41,205 bases of DNA from Spirochaetota bacterium (GCA_009908735.1 JAAAOR010000114.1:1-41205), one strand, 5' to 3'; positions 8,048 to 16,162 are shown, counted from the stretch's first letter. Numbers and translations are program-made. Notes: generated by a model from the letters alone, not told the origin.

Positions 8048-9235
8048 ATGAGACGCATCGCAATAATTTTCGCGGGACTCCTCGTAGTATCCTCGATCCT
8101 GCCGGCCCAGAGTGGCGGGCAATTCGAGGCACAAACCGAGCACTATCGGGTCGTCTCCGAGGTTGGCAGGGATCACGCGGAGCAGACCGCCGACCGTCTC
8201 GAGGCCACCCTCGAGATCTTCAACGACTACTTCCATTTCGAGCTCGGCGAGCTGCCCGACCGCATGCGCGTGCGTATCTTCGCCTCGAGAGACGCTTACG
8301 ACAGTTTCCTGAGGAACACCATCGACGAGACCCGCGAGGACTTCATCTACCTCCACTACGGAAACCTCGCACGCAGTGAGCTCGTCGGTTACTTCCGCGA
8401 GGATCCGGATTACGACTACTCGCTGAATCACCAGGCGTTCATACAGTACCTACGGTCCTTCATCGCGAACCCGCCGCTGTGGCTGAGGGAGGGATTTGCG
8501 GTTTACTTCGAGGAGATCGACTACGATCCGTCCACCGGACAAGCAGTATATCGCGAGAACCTGACCTGGCTCGATCCCCTCAAGTCCATCCTCGACGGGA
8601 CCTCGGACGAGGAAGCAATCCCCTTTGACGAGTTGCTCCGCATCGACGTGGCCGAGGCTCGCAGCCGCCTCGACGTGTTCTATCCGCAGTCCTGGGGGGT
8701 GGTGTCGTATCTGATGAACACCGGCGACCGCGACGTAAACCGCGTTCTCTGGGACGCCATCAACGCCCTGGACTCGAATGCGGCCATGCGCGAAAACGTC
8801 CGTGCCGTCGAGCAGGAGGCCGTGCAGTGGATCGATCAGGAACGCCTCGTTGACGGATATCTCGGCTACCTCGAAGACCGTCGCTCCTTCCGCGGTCTCG
8901 TAGAGGACGGCATGGAGTTCTACGAGGAAGGCGATTCGGAGGCCGCCGAGGAGGCCTTCGTGAAGGCTCTCACACTGCGGGAGGACAACCACGTCCCCTA
9001 CTACTATCTCGGCCTCATCAACTACGACCGGGGGAACAACTCGCTCGCAGATTACTACTACCGTCAGGCCCTCGAGCAGGGCGCTACGCAAGCGTTGACA
9101 TACTACGCACTCGGAGTGAACGCCTACGCAAGTGAACGATTCGAGGATGCCACCGGGTATCTCGAACGGGCGATAGAGCTCGACCCGGAGGAGTACTCCG
9201 AACAGGCGCGGCAGCTCATCTCGCGGATGGAGTGA
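8048..9235 (+). CDS. Secreted protein with degenerate peptidase-MA-like region and C-terminal TPRs
   Basis: The 395-residue protein has a clear signal peptide (Arg-Arg followed by a hydrophobic core, cleavage near residue 20-21). Residues about 30-250 resemble the gluzincin-like domain that precedes TPRs in many bacterial proteins: the W-L-R-E-G-F-A-V-Y-F-E-E segment (145-156) is conserved. The expected zinc motif H-E-x-x-H is replaced by H-Q-A-F-I at 128-132, so the catalytic Glu and second His are missing and the protein is probably not an active peptidase. About three TPRs fill residues 275-395, with typical G-x2-Y and A-x4-A-I-x-L-D-P positions. A GTG lies directly before, but the ATG at 8048 is chosen because GGAGG (8036-8040) is 7 nt upstream. 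Confidence 0.82.
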   Translation: MRRIAIIFAGLLVVSSILPAQSGGQFEAQTEHYRVVSEVGRDHAEQTADRLEATLEIFNDYFHFELGELPDRMRVRIFASRDAYDSFLRNTIDETREDFIYLHYGNLARSELVGYFREDPDYDYSLNHQAFIQYLRSFIANPPLWLREGFAVYFEEIDYDPSTGQAVYRENLTWLDPLKSILDGTSDEEAIPFDELLRIDVAEARSRLDVFYPQSWGVVSYLMNTGDRDVNRVLWDAINALDSNAAMRENVRAVEQEAVQWIDQERLVDGYLGYLEDRRSFRGLVEDGMEFYEEGDSEAAEEAFVKALTLREDNHVPYYYLGLINYDRGNNSLADYYYRQALEQGATQALTYYALGVNAYASERFEDATGYLERAIELDPEEYSEQARQLISRME

Positions 9236-9252
9236 TCGGCGGCGAGGGCCGC

Positions 9253-9305
9253 GGCCCCCGGTGGAAGCGGCCCCGATCGCCACGGGCCCCCGGTGGAAGC
9301 GGCCC
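9253..9305. repeat. Two 21-bp direct repeats in a convergent intergenic region
   Basis: A 21-bp sequence beginning GGCCCCCGGTGG occurs identically at 9253-9273 and 9285-9305. The stretch from 9236 to 9330 lies between two genes that converge and holds nothing else. On the minus strand each copy contains CCGGGGGCC, which recurs in two other convergent junctions of the window. Confidence 0.85.
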
Positions 9306-9307
9306 GT
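9282..9307. terminator. GC-rich hairpin, possible bidirectional terminator
   Basis: ACGGGCC (9282-9288) pairs perfectly with GGCCCGT (9301-9307) around a 12-nt loop. It sits between two convergent genes, where a terminator is expected. There is no U-tract on either strand, so it is not a canonical factor-independent terminator. Confidence 0.35.
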
Positions 9308-9330
9308 GGAGGTCGCAGGCCCCGGCCGGC

Positions 9331-10392
9331 TCAGATGTGGGCGGTTTTCCGGTACGTCTTTCGCTTTCTCAGCAGGTGGACGAGCGCACGTTCCACGTCT
9401 TTATTGGGCGGGCTCGCAGGGCGAATGAACTGCTTGATCTCGGTAAAGGCTTCCTTGAAGGGCACGCGCTGCTCCTTCCCCGACTCGCTTATCAAAAACA
9501 GAAAATCCACGGTCAGATGGGCAATCTCGATATCGCGGCCGAGCTCCTCGCCCGCGGCACGACGCTCGTCGAGACGACCGAGGCTCTCGAAGAAGCGTTT
9601 CTGAAAGTCCGTAAACTTGCGTCCCTCGAGAAAGAAGGCCACCGACGGCAGCATGTATTTCAATAAGCCGAATTGATGAAGTTGCTCGAAGATCGGCCGC
9701 GTCGCGCCCGAAGAAAGGATCTTGAACAGCTCTTCGGTCAGCCGTGAGGCCGGACATTGATCCATGAGGTCACGGTTTCGCTTTATCTGTCGCTTGAGGG
9801 GGCCCTGTATCTTGAATCCGCCCGTCTGCGCGTACTTGATGGCGCGGACCATCCGTACCGGATCCTCGGTGAAAATGCGCTCGATGGGAATGACCGGCTT
9901 GAGCTTGCCGGTACGGATATCTTCAAACCCTCCGACATAGTCGAGGATAGTGCCCTCGTCGGGCTCAAAGTAGAGGGCGTTGATGGTAAAGTCCCGCCGC
10001 TTCACGTCCTCCTCGATGGCGCCGAAGATGTTATTGAAGCCGCCCGACTCCTCCGCGCGAAACGTCGAGACCTCGATGATCTGATCGCGGAAGAAAATGT
10101 GCACGAGCCGAAAGCGCTTTCCGATGATGCGGGAGTTACGGAACAACTTGCGGATGCGACCAGGCGGGGCGTCGGTGGCGATGTCGAAATCCTTCGGCGT
10201 CCGGCCGAGCACCAGGTCGCGGACGCCACCGCCGACGATGTATGCGTTGTGACCGCCGGCACGCAGACGGCGCAGCACCTTCAGCGCCTCGACATCGACG
10301 TTCTTCCGGTCGATACCATGTTCGTCACGCGTGTAGATGTAGGCCTGTTGGACGGGTTTGCCGTCCTCGGATGTCGAATAGCGGATGCGCAA
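9331..10392 (-). CDS. pcnB: PcnB-type polynucleotide adenylyltransferase / tRNA nucleotidyltransferase family
   Basis: The 353-residue enzyme belongs to class II nucleotidyltransferases that add A residues to RNA 3' ends. The head domain shows G-G-G-V-R-D-L-V-L-G (54-63), the metal-binding D-F-D-I (68-71), R-R-D-F-T-I-N-A-L (132-140) and the E-D-P-V-R-M-V-R-A region near 176. The wording G-G-G-V-R-D, P-K-D-F-D and R-K-L-F-R-N is closer to poly(A) polymerase than to CCA-adding enzymes, but the two are hard to separate by eye. It is shorter than E. coli PcnB (about 465) and lacks the long basic tail. No ATG is near the start of the conserved region; the TTG at 10392 is supported by AGAGGT six bases before it. 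Confidence 0.88.
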   Translation of the reverse strand: MRIRYSTSEDGKPVQQAYIYTRDEHGIDRKNVDVEALKVLRRLRAGGHNAYIVGGGVRDLVLGRTPKDFDIATDAPPGRIRKLFRNSRIIGKRFRLVHIFFRDQIIEVSTFRAEESGGFNNIFGAIEEDVKRRDFTINALYFEPDEGTILDYVGGFEDIRTGKLKPVIPIERIFTEDPVRMVRAIKYAQTGGFKIQGPLKRQIKRNRDLMDQCPASRLTEELFKILSSGATRPIFEQLHQFGLLKYMLPSVAFFLEGRKFTDFQKRFFESLGRLDERRAAGEELGRDIEIAHLTVDFLFLISESGKEQRVPFKEAFTEIKQFIRPASPPNKDVERALVHLLRKRKTYRKTAHI

Positions 10393-10452
10393 AGAAATAC
10401 CTCTGGAAAAGCTCGTAGAGCCGTGTCCGGCACGGACCCGCTCCGCTTCTTA

Positions 10453-10482
10453 CTTATAAGGAGAACCCAATTGGTACGTCAA
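10453..10482 (-). promoter_or_regulatory. Promoter for pcnB
   Basis: Reading the minus strand, TTGACG (10477-10482) and TATAAG (10453-10458) are 18 nt apart, close to sigma70 consensus and in an AT-rich patch of an otherwise GC-rich region. The predicted leader is about 55 nt and includes a short hairpin (CCGTG/CACGG) before the AGAGGT ribosome binding site. Confidence 0.55.
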
Positions 10483-10498
10483 GCGAGCGCAGCGCTAT

Positions 10499-11953
10499 CT
10501 AGTGGTATTCATGGCCCTCCACTATGCCGCGGTAGCGAAACAGAGCATGCAGGATCTTTCGCACGCGCGTGTTAAAGAGCTTGGGCGCCATGTAGCCGGA
10601 GGCGGCCTTCTTGTGAATTTCCCCGAGCGTCGGATAGGGATAAATGGGCGACATCACCTCGTTAAGCTTCCAGCCCTTGCCGACCGCGAAGATAGACGGC
10701 AACAGCAGATCCCCCGCGTGAAGTCCGACTATCTGGGTGCCGACGACCCGGTCTTTGCGGTCGAGGAGAATCTTTACCATTCCCTCCGGCTCACCTTCCG
10801 CGTGCGCCCGATCATTGGCGGAGAGCTCCTGTCGGACCAGGTGATAGTCGATACCCGCCTCGCCGGCGGATTTCTCGTTGTAGCCGATCGACGCGAGCTC
10901 GGGATCGGTGTAGGTAACCCAGGGTACGTTGCGGTAGTTCATGGTGCCGCCCACCCGAAGCGCGATACGACGCACCGCCACCGAGCCCTCCGCACCGGCC
11001 ACATGCGTAAAGAGAAACTTCCCGTTGACATCGCCCACGGCGAGAATGTGGCGTTGGCTGGTCTGAAGCTTCGAGTTCGTCGTGATGAAGCCCCGCTCCA
11101 CCGCGACCCCCGCCTTTTCGAGATCCAGTCCGTCGGTATTCCCCGTGCGCCCGGCGGCAACGAGCAGCTCGTCGGCGTCGAGGGTAAGCGCCTCGCCGTT
11201 CTCCTCGAGGTGCACGCGTTTTGCGCCGTCGCTTGCCTCTACGTTGCTAATCTTCACGCCGAGCTTGAAGGTGACCCCGTCGGCTTCCATTCGCTGCTGC
11301 ACGATTTCCGCCATGTCGGCGTCCTCTCTCGGGAGCATTTGCGGCGCGACGTCGAGCACCGTCACCTCGCTCCCGAGGCGGGCGTAGGCATGCGCCATCT
11401 CGGAGCCGATCGGCCCCGCGCCGATGACGACGAGGCGGCGCGGGAGCTCGGGCAGATCGAACACATCGAGGTTGGTTATGTAGCCGGCCTCCTCGAGCCC
11501 TGGAATCGGCAGACCCCGGGGGGAGCTGCCGGTTGCAAGCACTATTGATCGCGCAGAGATGGTCCGCCCGTCCACCTCCACCTCATGGGGGCTTACGAAG
11601 CGTGGCTGCCCGATGAAGACCTCTGCTCCGAGGCTCTCAAAGCGCTCGGCCGAATCGTGCTGCGCGATCTCTTCGATCACCCCCTGGACGCGGCGGTTGA
11701 CGTCGGCCATGCGCACCGGCGGCATGTCGACCGGCGGAAGCCCGAACCGCTCGAACTCCTGCGTCTGTTGGTAGACGGAGGCCGTACGCAGAAGCGCCTT
11801 GCTCGGCACACAGCCATGGTAGAGACAGTCGCCCCCGAGCCGGTTGCGCTCAACGACGGCCGTTTTGAGGCCGAGCTGCGCACAGCCGACGGTGGTAACG
11901 AGCCCGCCTGCCCCGCCACCGATCACGACCACATCATGCGTAAACCGCGCCAT
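10499..11953 (-). CDS. FAD/NAD(P)-dependent disulfide oxidoreductase, mercuric reductase/lipoamide dehydrogenase-like
   Basis: The 484-residue enzyme has the class I pyridine nucleotide-disulfide oxidoreductase layout: FAD-binding G-G-G-A-G-G (12-17), redox-active C-L-Y-H-G-C (Cys43, Cys48), a second nucleotide-binding motif G-A-G-P-I-G-S-E (near 180) and the T-Y-T-D-P-E-L-A dimerisation region. The C-terminal motif that in lipoamide dehydrogenase holds the catalytic His (H-P-T) reads Y-P-Y-P-T-L-G-E, so that His is Tyr. There is no N-terminal mercury-binding domain and no Cys-Cys tail, so true mercuric reductase activity is unlikely. The substrate is unknown. The start at 11953 has GGGGTGA upstream. 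Confidence 0.88.
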   Translation of the reverse strand: MARFTHDVVVIGGGAGGLVTTVGCAQLGLKTAVVERNRLGGDCLYHGCVPSKALLRTASVYQQTQEFERFGLPPVDMPPVRMADVNRRVQGVIEEIAQHDSAERFESLGAEVFIGQPRFVSPHEVEVDGRTISARSIVLATGSSPRGLPIPGLEEAGYITNLDVFDLPELPRRLVVIGAGPIGSEMAHAYARLGSEVTVLDVAPQMLPREDADMAEIVQQRMEADGVTFKLGVKISNVEASDGAKRVHLEENGEALTLDADELLVAAGRTGNTDGLDLEKAGVAVERGFITTNSKLQTSQRHILAVGDVNGKFLFTHVAGAEGSVAVRRIALRVGGTMNYRNVPWVTYTDPELASIGYNEKSAGEAGIDYHLVRQELSANDRAHAEGEPEGMVKILLDRKDRVVGTQIVGLHAGDLLLPSIFAVGKGWKLNEVMSPIYPYPTLGEIHKKAASGYMAPKLFNTRVRKILHALFRYRGIVEGHEYH

Positions 11954-12005
11954 AATCACCCCTTTCACCTTCTCGAGATTTATTCGAACAATATTCTTTG
12001 TCCAA

Positions 12006-12034
12006 TATATAGTGCACCTTAGTTGTATTATCAA
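12006..12034 (-). promoter_or_regulatory. Strong promoter for the flavoenzyme gene
   Basis: On the minus strand TTGATA (12029-12034) and TATATA (12006-12011) are exactly 17 nt apart in a marked AT-rich island. The leader is about 45 nt. Just downstream, GAATATTGTTC at 11986-11996 is a small imperfect palindrome that could bind a regulator, but it matches no operator I can name. Confidence 0.6.
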
Positions 12035-12058
12035 GTTTTACCGGCAAATTTCACAGCT

Positions 12059-12088
12059 TTGACCAGGGGTATGGCCTTGTAGTACCGT
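12059..12088 (+). promoter_or_regulatory. Candidate promoter for the MutS-like gene
   Basis: TTGACC (12059-12064) and TACCGT (12083-12088) are 18 nt apart; the -35 is good, the -10 is weak. The -10 ends 10 nt before the ATG at 12099, so transcription would begin only a few bases before the start codon. No Shine-Dalgarno sequence is visible. Confidence 0.35.
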
Positions 12089-12098
12089 TCAGAGTTAC

Positions 12099-13769
12099 AT
12101 GATGAGCCTTATGCATCCCCGGGGGAAGCCCCGACCAACCGACCCCTCGCTTCCGCCTCGCACACAGGAGGACCTGGGCCTCGATATCCTTGCGCGGGAG
12201 CTCGCAGGCGGAAGCCTGTCACCTGCGGAGGCAACCCGGGTGCTGTCCCAGCTTCCCGTCGACCGAGACACCATCGTCTATCGCCGTCAGGTGCTTGCCG
12301 ACATGGCGCGATCCGCACAGCTCGAGGAGGCCCTCTCGGCGCTCCTACCCAAGCTCCGGGAGCTCACCGCCTTCTCACGCTCGGTGCGCGATGCCGACGC
12401 TCCCCTCCTGCAGGCTGTGTGGCGTATTGGAGAGCTCGAGCTGTACGTGGAGTGCATCGATGATCTCTGCGCAGCCTTCGATGCAGCGCAACGCGACCAG
12501 GGGGAATCCGACCAGGGGGCGGCGCTATCGGAGGGATTCCAGGCCCTTGCTCGATACGCCCGCGAGGCACGTGCGGCCGCGCACTTTGCGCCCCTCAAGG
12601 AGGAGCTTCCACGGCTCAAAGAGGGCCTCAAGCAGAAGCAGAGCGTGACTATCGGCATCAACCTCGACGATCGGTTTCGCCCGGTTGAGGCGGCACTCCT
12701 GTCGGTCAATCCCGAGCGTTTCCAGCAGTCCGGCATTCTCGGTCGCTTTCTCGAATCCCTCGAAGCCTCTCCGAGGTACCGAGTGAGCGCCCCCCTGCAC
12801 AGGATGCCGGCGCCGGAAAATATCCCCGAGCGGAAGATCCCGCTTACGCCACTGTTCCGTGATCTCGACGATGTGCTGCACTCCCTCGGAAAGTCCCTCC
12901 AACGCAGCCTCAACGAGTTCCTGGGAGTCGAGACCGCCCCCCTCGCCGGCCTCGAGCAGGAGCTCTCCTTCTACCTCGGCGCGCACCGGCTGAGACGCCG
13001 TCTCGAGGCAGCGGGGCTCCCCACCTGTTTCCCGCAGATCGCCGAGACCAGCGAGCGGCGCCTCGCTGCCTCGGGCTTCTACAACCTCCAGCTCGCGCTG
13101 CGGTCCCTCGAGCGCGAGGGTGCGTCCGGCGCCGCGCACGATATCGTCATGAACGAGCTCGAGCTCGGGGGCGAGGTCGGCTGTCTCGTCATAACGGGGG
13201 CCAACCAGGGCGGGAAGACCACCTTCGTGCAGGGAGCCGGACTCATTCAGGTAATGGCGCAGGCGGGACTCTTTGTTCCCGCGCGCAGCGCCTCGGTCAG
13301 CCCGGTCGACACGGTCATCTCCCACTTTCCCACGGCGGAGGCGGGAAACATCGAAACCGGACGTCTCAGCCAGGAGCTCGGGGACCTCGCGGGCATGTTC
13401 GACGCCGCGACCGAGAAGAGCCTTTTGCTGCTCAACGAATCTCTCGCCAGCACCAACGCGACGGAGGCCCTCGTTGTAGCCGAGGAGATGCTTGCGGCTC
13501 TTCGCCGAGTAGGAACCCGAACGATATATGCCACCCATCTCCACGAAATCTCCGAGCACCTCGGGGAGCTCAACGAGCCGGCCGACGCCGGCCCGAAGAT
13601 CCGAGGGCTTACCGCCGAGACCGAGTGGGACGGGGAGACGGTAAGGCGAACGTACCGCATCGTCCCCGGCTCACCGCAAGGCAGAAGCTTCGCCCGGGAC
13701 CTCGCCCGCAAGCATGGCATAAGCTACACTCAGTTGATCCAGAAGTTCACCGAGCGCGGGCTGCTCTGA
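12099..13769 (+). CDS. MutS-family ATPase (short, lacks mismatch-recognition domain)
   Basis: The 556-residue protein keeps the MutS core and ATPase domains but lacks the N-terminal mismatch-binding domain of true MutS (about 850 residues). The helical core spans roughly 25-330, beginning with a segment like D-L-G-L-D-I-L-A. The ATPase has Walker A G-A-N-Q-G-G-K-T-T (about 366-374), a Walker B-like L-L-L-L-N-E-S (about 441-447, Asn for the usual Asp) and A-T-H-L-H-E near 479. The Phe-x-Glu mismatch motif is absent, so a role in mismatch repair is unlikely. Short MutS relatives of this sort occur in several phyla and their role is mostly unknown. Two ATGs stand side by side at the start; the first is used. 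Confidence 0.88.
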   Translation: MMSLMHPRGKPRPTDPSLPPRTQEDLGLDILARELAGGSLSPAEATRVLSQLPVDRDTIVYRRQVLADMARSAQLEEALSALLPKLRELTAFSRSVRDADAPLLQAVWRIGELELYVECIDDLCAAFDAAQRDQGESDQGAALSEGFQALARYAREARAAAHFAPLKEELPRLKEGLKQKQSVTIGINLDDRFRPVEAALLSVNPERFQQSGILGRFLESLEASPRYRVSAPLHRMPAPENIPERKIPLTPLFRDLDDVLHSLGKSLQRSLNEFLGVETAPLAGLEQELSFYLGAHRLRRRLEAAGLPTCFPQIAETSERRLAASGFYNLQLALRSLEREGASGAAHDIVMNELELGGEVGCLVITGANQGGKTTFVQGAGLIQVMAQAGLFVPARSASVSPVDTVISHFPTAEAGNIETGRLSQELGDLAGMFDAATEKSLLLLNESLASTNATEALVVAEEMLAALRRVGTRTIYATHLHEISEHLGELNEPADAGPKIRGLTAETEWDGETVRRTYRIVPGSPQGRSFARDLARKHGISYTQLIQKFTERGLL

Positions 13770-13773
13770 GGCG

Positions 13774-13795
13774 GGCCGGGACCGCGCGACCGGCC
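13774..13795. terminator. GC-rich hairpin after the MutS-like gene
   Basis: GGCCGG (13774-13779) pairs with CCGGCC (13790-13795) around a 10-nt loop, starting 5 nt after the stop codon and before the convergent esterase gene. There is no U-tract. The rest of 13770-13864 shows nothing else. Confidence 0.35.
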
Positions 13796-13864
13796 GGGCT
13801 CCAGCGGCGGTTACCGAACGATTGCGGGTACGGCGGCACGGCGGGTGCGGAGCGCCTCGGTCCT

Positions 13865-14509
13865 TCATGCGTCGCAATGGAAGAGATCCAACAAGCCGTC
13901 GCGTATCAGATCAACCTCTTCTCTGTTGATAGTGTGGGGCATTCCGGGGTAGAGCCGCTCGGACACCTCGGCGTTGAGGCCGCGCATGAGCTCCGCGGTG
14001 TCGAGGAGCCGCGTGCGGGGTACCATGAAATCAATATCGCTACTTCCGAGAAAAACGGGGGTGCGCTGGAGATCACCTTTGTGGCGTGAGAGTCGGGAGT
14101 CCTCCCCCAGGAGAGCGCCCGATAGCGCATAGACGCCTCCGTACCTACCGGGCCTGTGGAGCACGTACTCGAGGGCGAGACAGGCGCCTTGGCAGAAGCC
14201 CATAAGGACGATGCGCTCCCGCGGCACGCCGGCCTCCGCGAGCGCTTTTACGATTCCGTCGATGAGCTCGAGTGACGCCGAGACGTGCGGCTGGTTCCGC
14301 GAGATCGGGTCGGCGACGCCGCGCGGAAACCACACCCCGTTCTCCGCCTGCGGTGCGAGATAGGAGATCCGGTCGCAATCGAGGAGCTCGGAGAGATCAA
14401 CGAGATTATCGGCGCTTGCACCCTTGCCATGTAGAAGGATCATGGCCCCCTCGGCGTGCTCGACCGGCTGTCCGGCATGTCGTATGGGTTGCTGCTGGTG
14501 CGGTTTCAT
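13865..14509 (-). CDS. Alpha/beta hydrolase, phospholipase/carboxylesterase family with Cys nucleophile
   Basis: The 214-residue enzyme matches the phospholipase/carboxylesterase (YpfH/dienelactone hydrolase-like) family: L-L-H-G-K-G near 25-30, the nucleophile elbow G-F-C-Q-G-A at 104-109, an acid residue at Asp158 or Asp160 in S-S-D-I-D-F, and His192 in P-G-M-P-H-T. The nucleophile position is Cys106 where most carboxylesterases of this family have Ser, as in dienelactone hydrolase. The substrate is unknown. Its ATG overlaps the stop of the methyltransferase gene by 4 nt, so it is the last gene of that unit. Confidence 0.87.
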   Translation of the reverse strand: MKPHQQQPIRHAGQPVEHAEGAMILLHGKGASADNLVDLSELLDCDRISYLAPQAENGVWFPRGVADPISRNQPHVSASLELIDGIVKALAEAGVPRERIVLMGFCQGACLALEYVLHRPGRYGGVYALSGALLGEDSRLSRHKGDLQRTPVFLGSSDIDFMVPRTRLLDTAELMRGLNAEVSERLYPGMPHTINREEVDLIRDGLLDLFHCDA

Positions 14510-15282
14510 GCGTGCCTCCGGTCCCGCGAGCCACCGACTTTACGGTACAGTGCGAAAAGCTGCGGCGGCAACGCAAAACCGACGGCCCGGACGCGCTGCT
14601 TGAGCCGTACAACCTCCCGCCGGATGCCGGCATAGTCGGGATGGCCGGCGGCGTAGTCGGCGTAGGAGTCGAGATTCTCGAGCTTGTCATCGAGGTCGAC
14701 ATCGTCAGTTTCCGGCCCGGGCGGTCGGTATTCATGTCGCTCGACCTCATCGAGATCATCTCGGTCGAGGAATGCGCCGAGTTCCTTTCTCGAGAGCGTA
14801 GGATTGTGAGGAATGTCGTGCGTGCGGTCGACCATGGCTTTGAGGTGATGGAGATCCCGGGCCACCTCCTCTCGCGCCTCGGTCACGTCTGAAACCATCT
14901 CGTGGACGATGAGCGTGCCATCCTCGCGGAGTACCCGAAGGAGCTCTTCGACGGCGGCGCCGGGGGCCTCAAGGTGGTGGATGGTATTCGACAGCACGAC
15001 AGTGTCGAAGGCGCCATCGCCGAACGGGAGAGTCGTCGCGTCGGCGCTGGAGAACTCTATCGCCACGTCGCGGTGCGCGGTTTCGAAGTAGCTGCGGGCC
15101 TCGGCGACGGCGTTCTCGTCGGAGTCGACGGCAGTTATTTCTTCGTAGGATGCGAGCTGCTCTACGAGCACCTCGGTGAACTCCCCGTCGCCACACCCAA
15201 CCTCGAGCACCCGGCCTGCGTTCAGCCCGCCGAGTGTGCGCGCGACGACCTCCGCGATATCAGCCATCCGTCCCCCGTGCAT
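14506..15282 (-). CDS. Class I SAM-dependent methyltransferase
   Basis: The 258-residue protein has a Rossmann methyltransferase fold: motif I V-L-E-V-G-C-G-D-G at 25-33, the acidic residue of motif II (I-T-A-V-D-S-D near 50), D-A-T-T-L-P-F-G-D near 80, and V-V-L-S-N-T-I-H-H-L near 95, the order found in UbiE/MenG-like and other small-molecule methyltransferases. The C-terminal third is not conserved enough to suggest a substrate. The start at 15282 is chosen because GGAGG lies 7 nt upstream; it then overlaps the end of the dus gene by 23 nt. Longer in-frame readings run into the dus coding region without a ribosome binding site. Confidence 0.85.
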   Translation of the reverse strand: MHGGRMADIAEVVARTLGGLNAGRVLEVGCGDGEFTEVLVEQLASYEEITAVDSDENAVAEARSYFETAHRDVAIEFSSADATTLPFGDGAFDTVVLSNTIHHLEAPGAAVEELLRVLREDGTLIVHEMVSDVTEAREEVARDLHHLKAMVDRTHDIPHNPTLSRKELGAFLDRDDLDEVERHEYRPPGPETDDVDLDDKLENLDSYADYAAGHPDYAGIRREVVRLKQRVRAVGFALPPQLFALYRKVGGSRDRRHA

Positions 15283-16162
15283 CGAGAACCTCCGCCGGTA
15301 CGCCCGACATAGCTTCCCGCATCGTTTCGCCGACATCCGCCTCATCGACGCGGGGATCGCTGAGAACGCGTCGAAACCGCCGTGCGCCCGGGCAGAAGGC
15401 GAAGAGGCCGAGCATGTGACGGTAGACGTTGCGCGGCGAGCGGCCGGCGGCGACCACCTCCTCTACGTAGGGGACCATCGCCTCGGCGATCTCGCGCCGG
15501 TTCGGTACCGGCGCGGTGCTGCCGTAGAGGTCCCGGTCGGCGGTCGCGAGGAAGTACGGATTGTCGTAGGCCGCCCGCCCTATCATCGCGCCGTCGAGCC
15601 GTTCGAGATGCTCCTCCACCGCCCTGAGGGAATCGATGTGGCCGTTTATCTCGATGGATAGCTTGGGAAAATCGCTCTTCAGCCGATACACGTCATCGTA
15701 GCGCAGGGGCGGGACATTACGGTTCTCTTTGGGACTAAGCCCCGCAAGAATCGCGATGCGGGCATGGACGATGAAGCGGTCCGGACCCGCCGCAGAGACC
15801 CGGGAGACAAAGTCGGCAAGGTCGTCATAGCTCTCCCTGCCGTCGATTCCGATACGGTGCTTCACCGTCACGGGCTTTTTCGTCGCCGACTTCATCGCCT
15901 CGACAACCCGCGCCACGCGGTCGGGATCCGCCATGAGGCAGGCGCCAAAGGAGCCGTTCTGTACGCGGTCGCTCGGGCAACCCACGTTCAGGTCGTACTC
16001 GTCGTAGCCGTAGGCCTCCGCCGCGCGTACGGATTCGGCACAGGCGCCGGTGGTGATCATCTCGGTGTAAAGCAGGACCTCACGCGTAATACGCCGCATA
16101 AAGTAGCGGTAGTGGCGATCGGTCCAGTCCATCATGGGTGCGATGCTTACCGGGTGGCGCAT
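15260..16162 (-). CDS. dusA: tRNA-dihydrouridine synthase A-like, with a missing internal segment
   Basis: The protein (300 residues) reduces uridines in the tRNA D-loop with FMN and NADPH, if functional. DusA signatures are clear: A-P-M-M-D-W-T-D-R-H-Y-R-Y-F (8-21), L-Y-T-E-M-I-T-T-G-A (31-40), N-V-G-C-P-S-D-R-V-Q-N-G with catalytic Cys62, V-T-V-K-H-R-I-G and S-P-K-E-N-R. Compared with E. coli DusA as I remember it, about 30 residues between T-T-G-A and the helix before G-Y-D-E are absent; that stretch normally holds the barrel strand ending L-Q-L-G-G. The reading frame is kept. Another change is H-A-R-I-A where DusA usually has H-A-R-K-A. The ATG overlaps the stop of the upstream hydrolase gene (TAATG). 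Activity is uncertain. Confidence 0.88.
   Translation of the reverse strand: MRHPVSIAPMMDWTDRHYRYFMRRITREVLLYTEMITTGACAESVRAAEAYGYDEYDLNVGCPSDRVQNGSFGACLMADPDRVARVVEAMKSATKKPVTVKHRIGIDGRESYDDLADFVSRVSAAGPDRFIVHARIAILAGLSPKENRNVPPLRYDDVYRLKSDFPKLSIEINGHIDSLRAVEEHLERLDGAMIGRAAYDNPYFLATADRDLYGSTAPVPNRREIAEAMVPYVEEVVAAGRSPRNVYRHMLGLFAFCPGARRFRRVLSDPRVDEADVGETMREAMSGVPAEVLDARGTDG

Noticed and set aside
11986..11996. LexA, Fur or PerR operator before the flavoenzyme gene
   Set aside because: GAACAATATTC is palindromic but matches none of these consensus sequences well, so only a generic palindrome is recorded.
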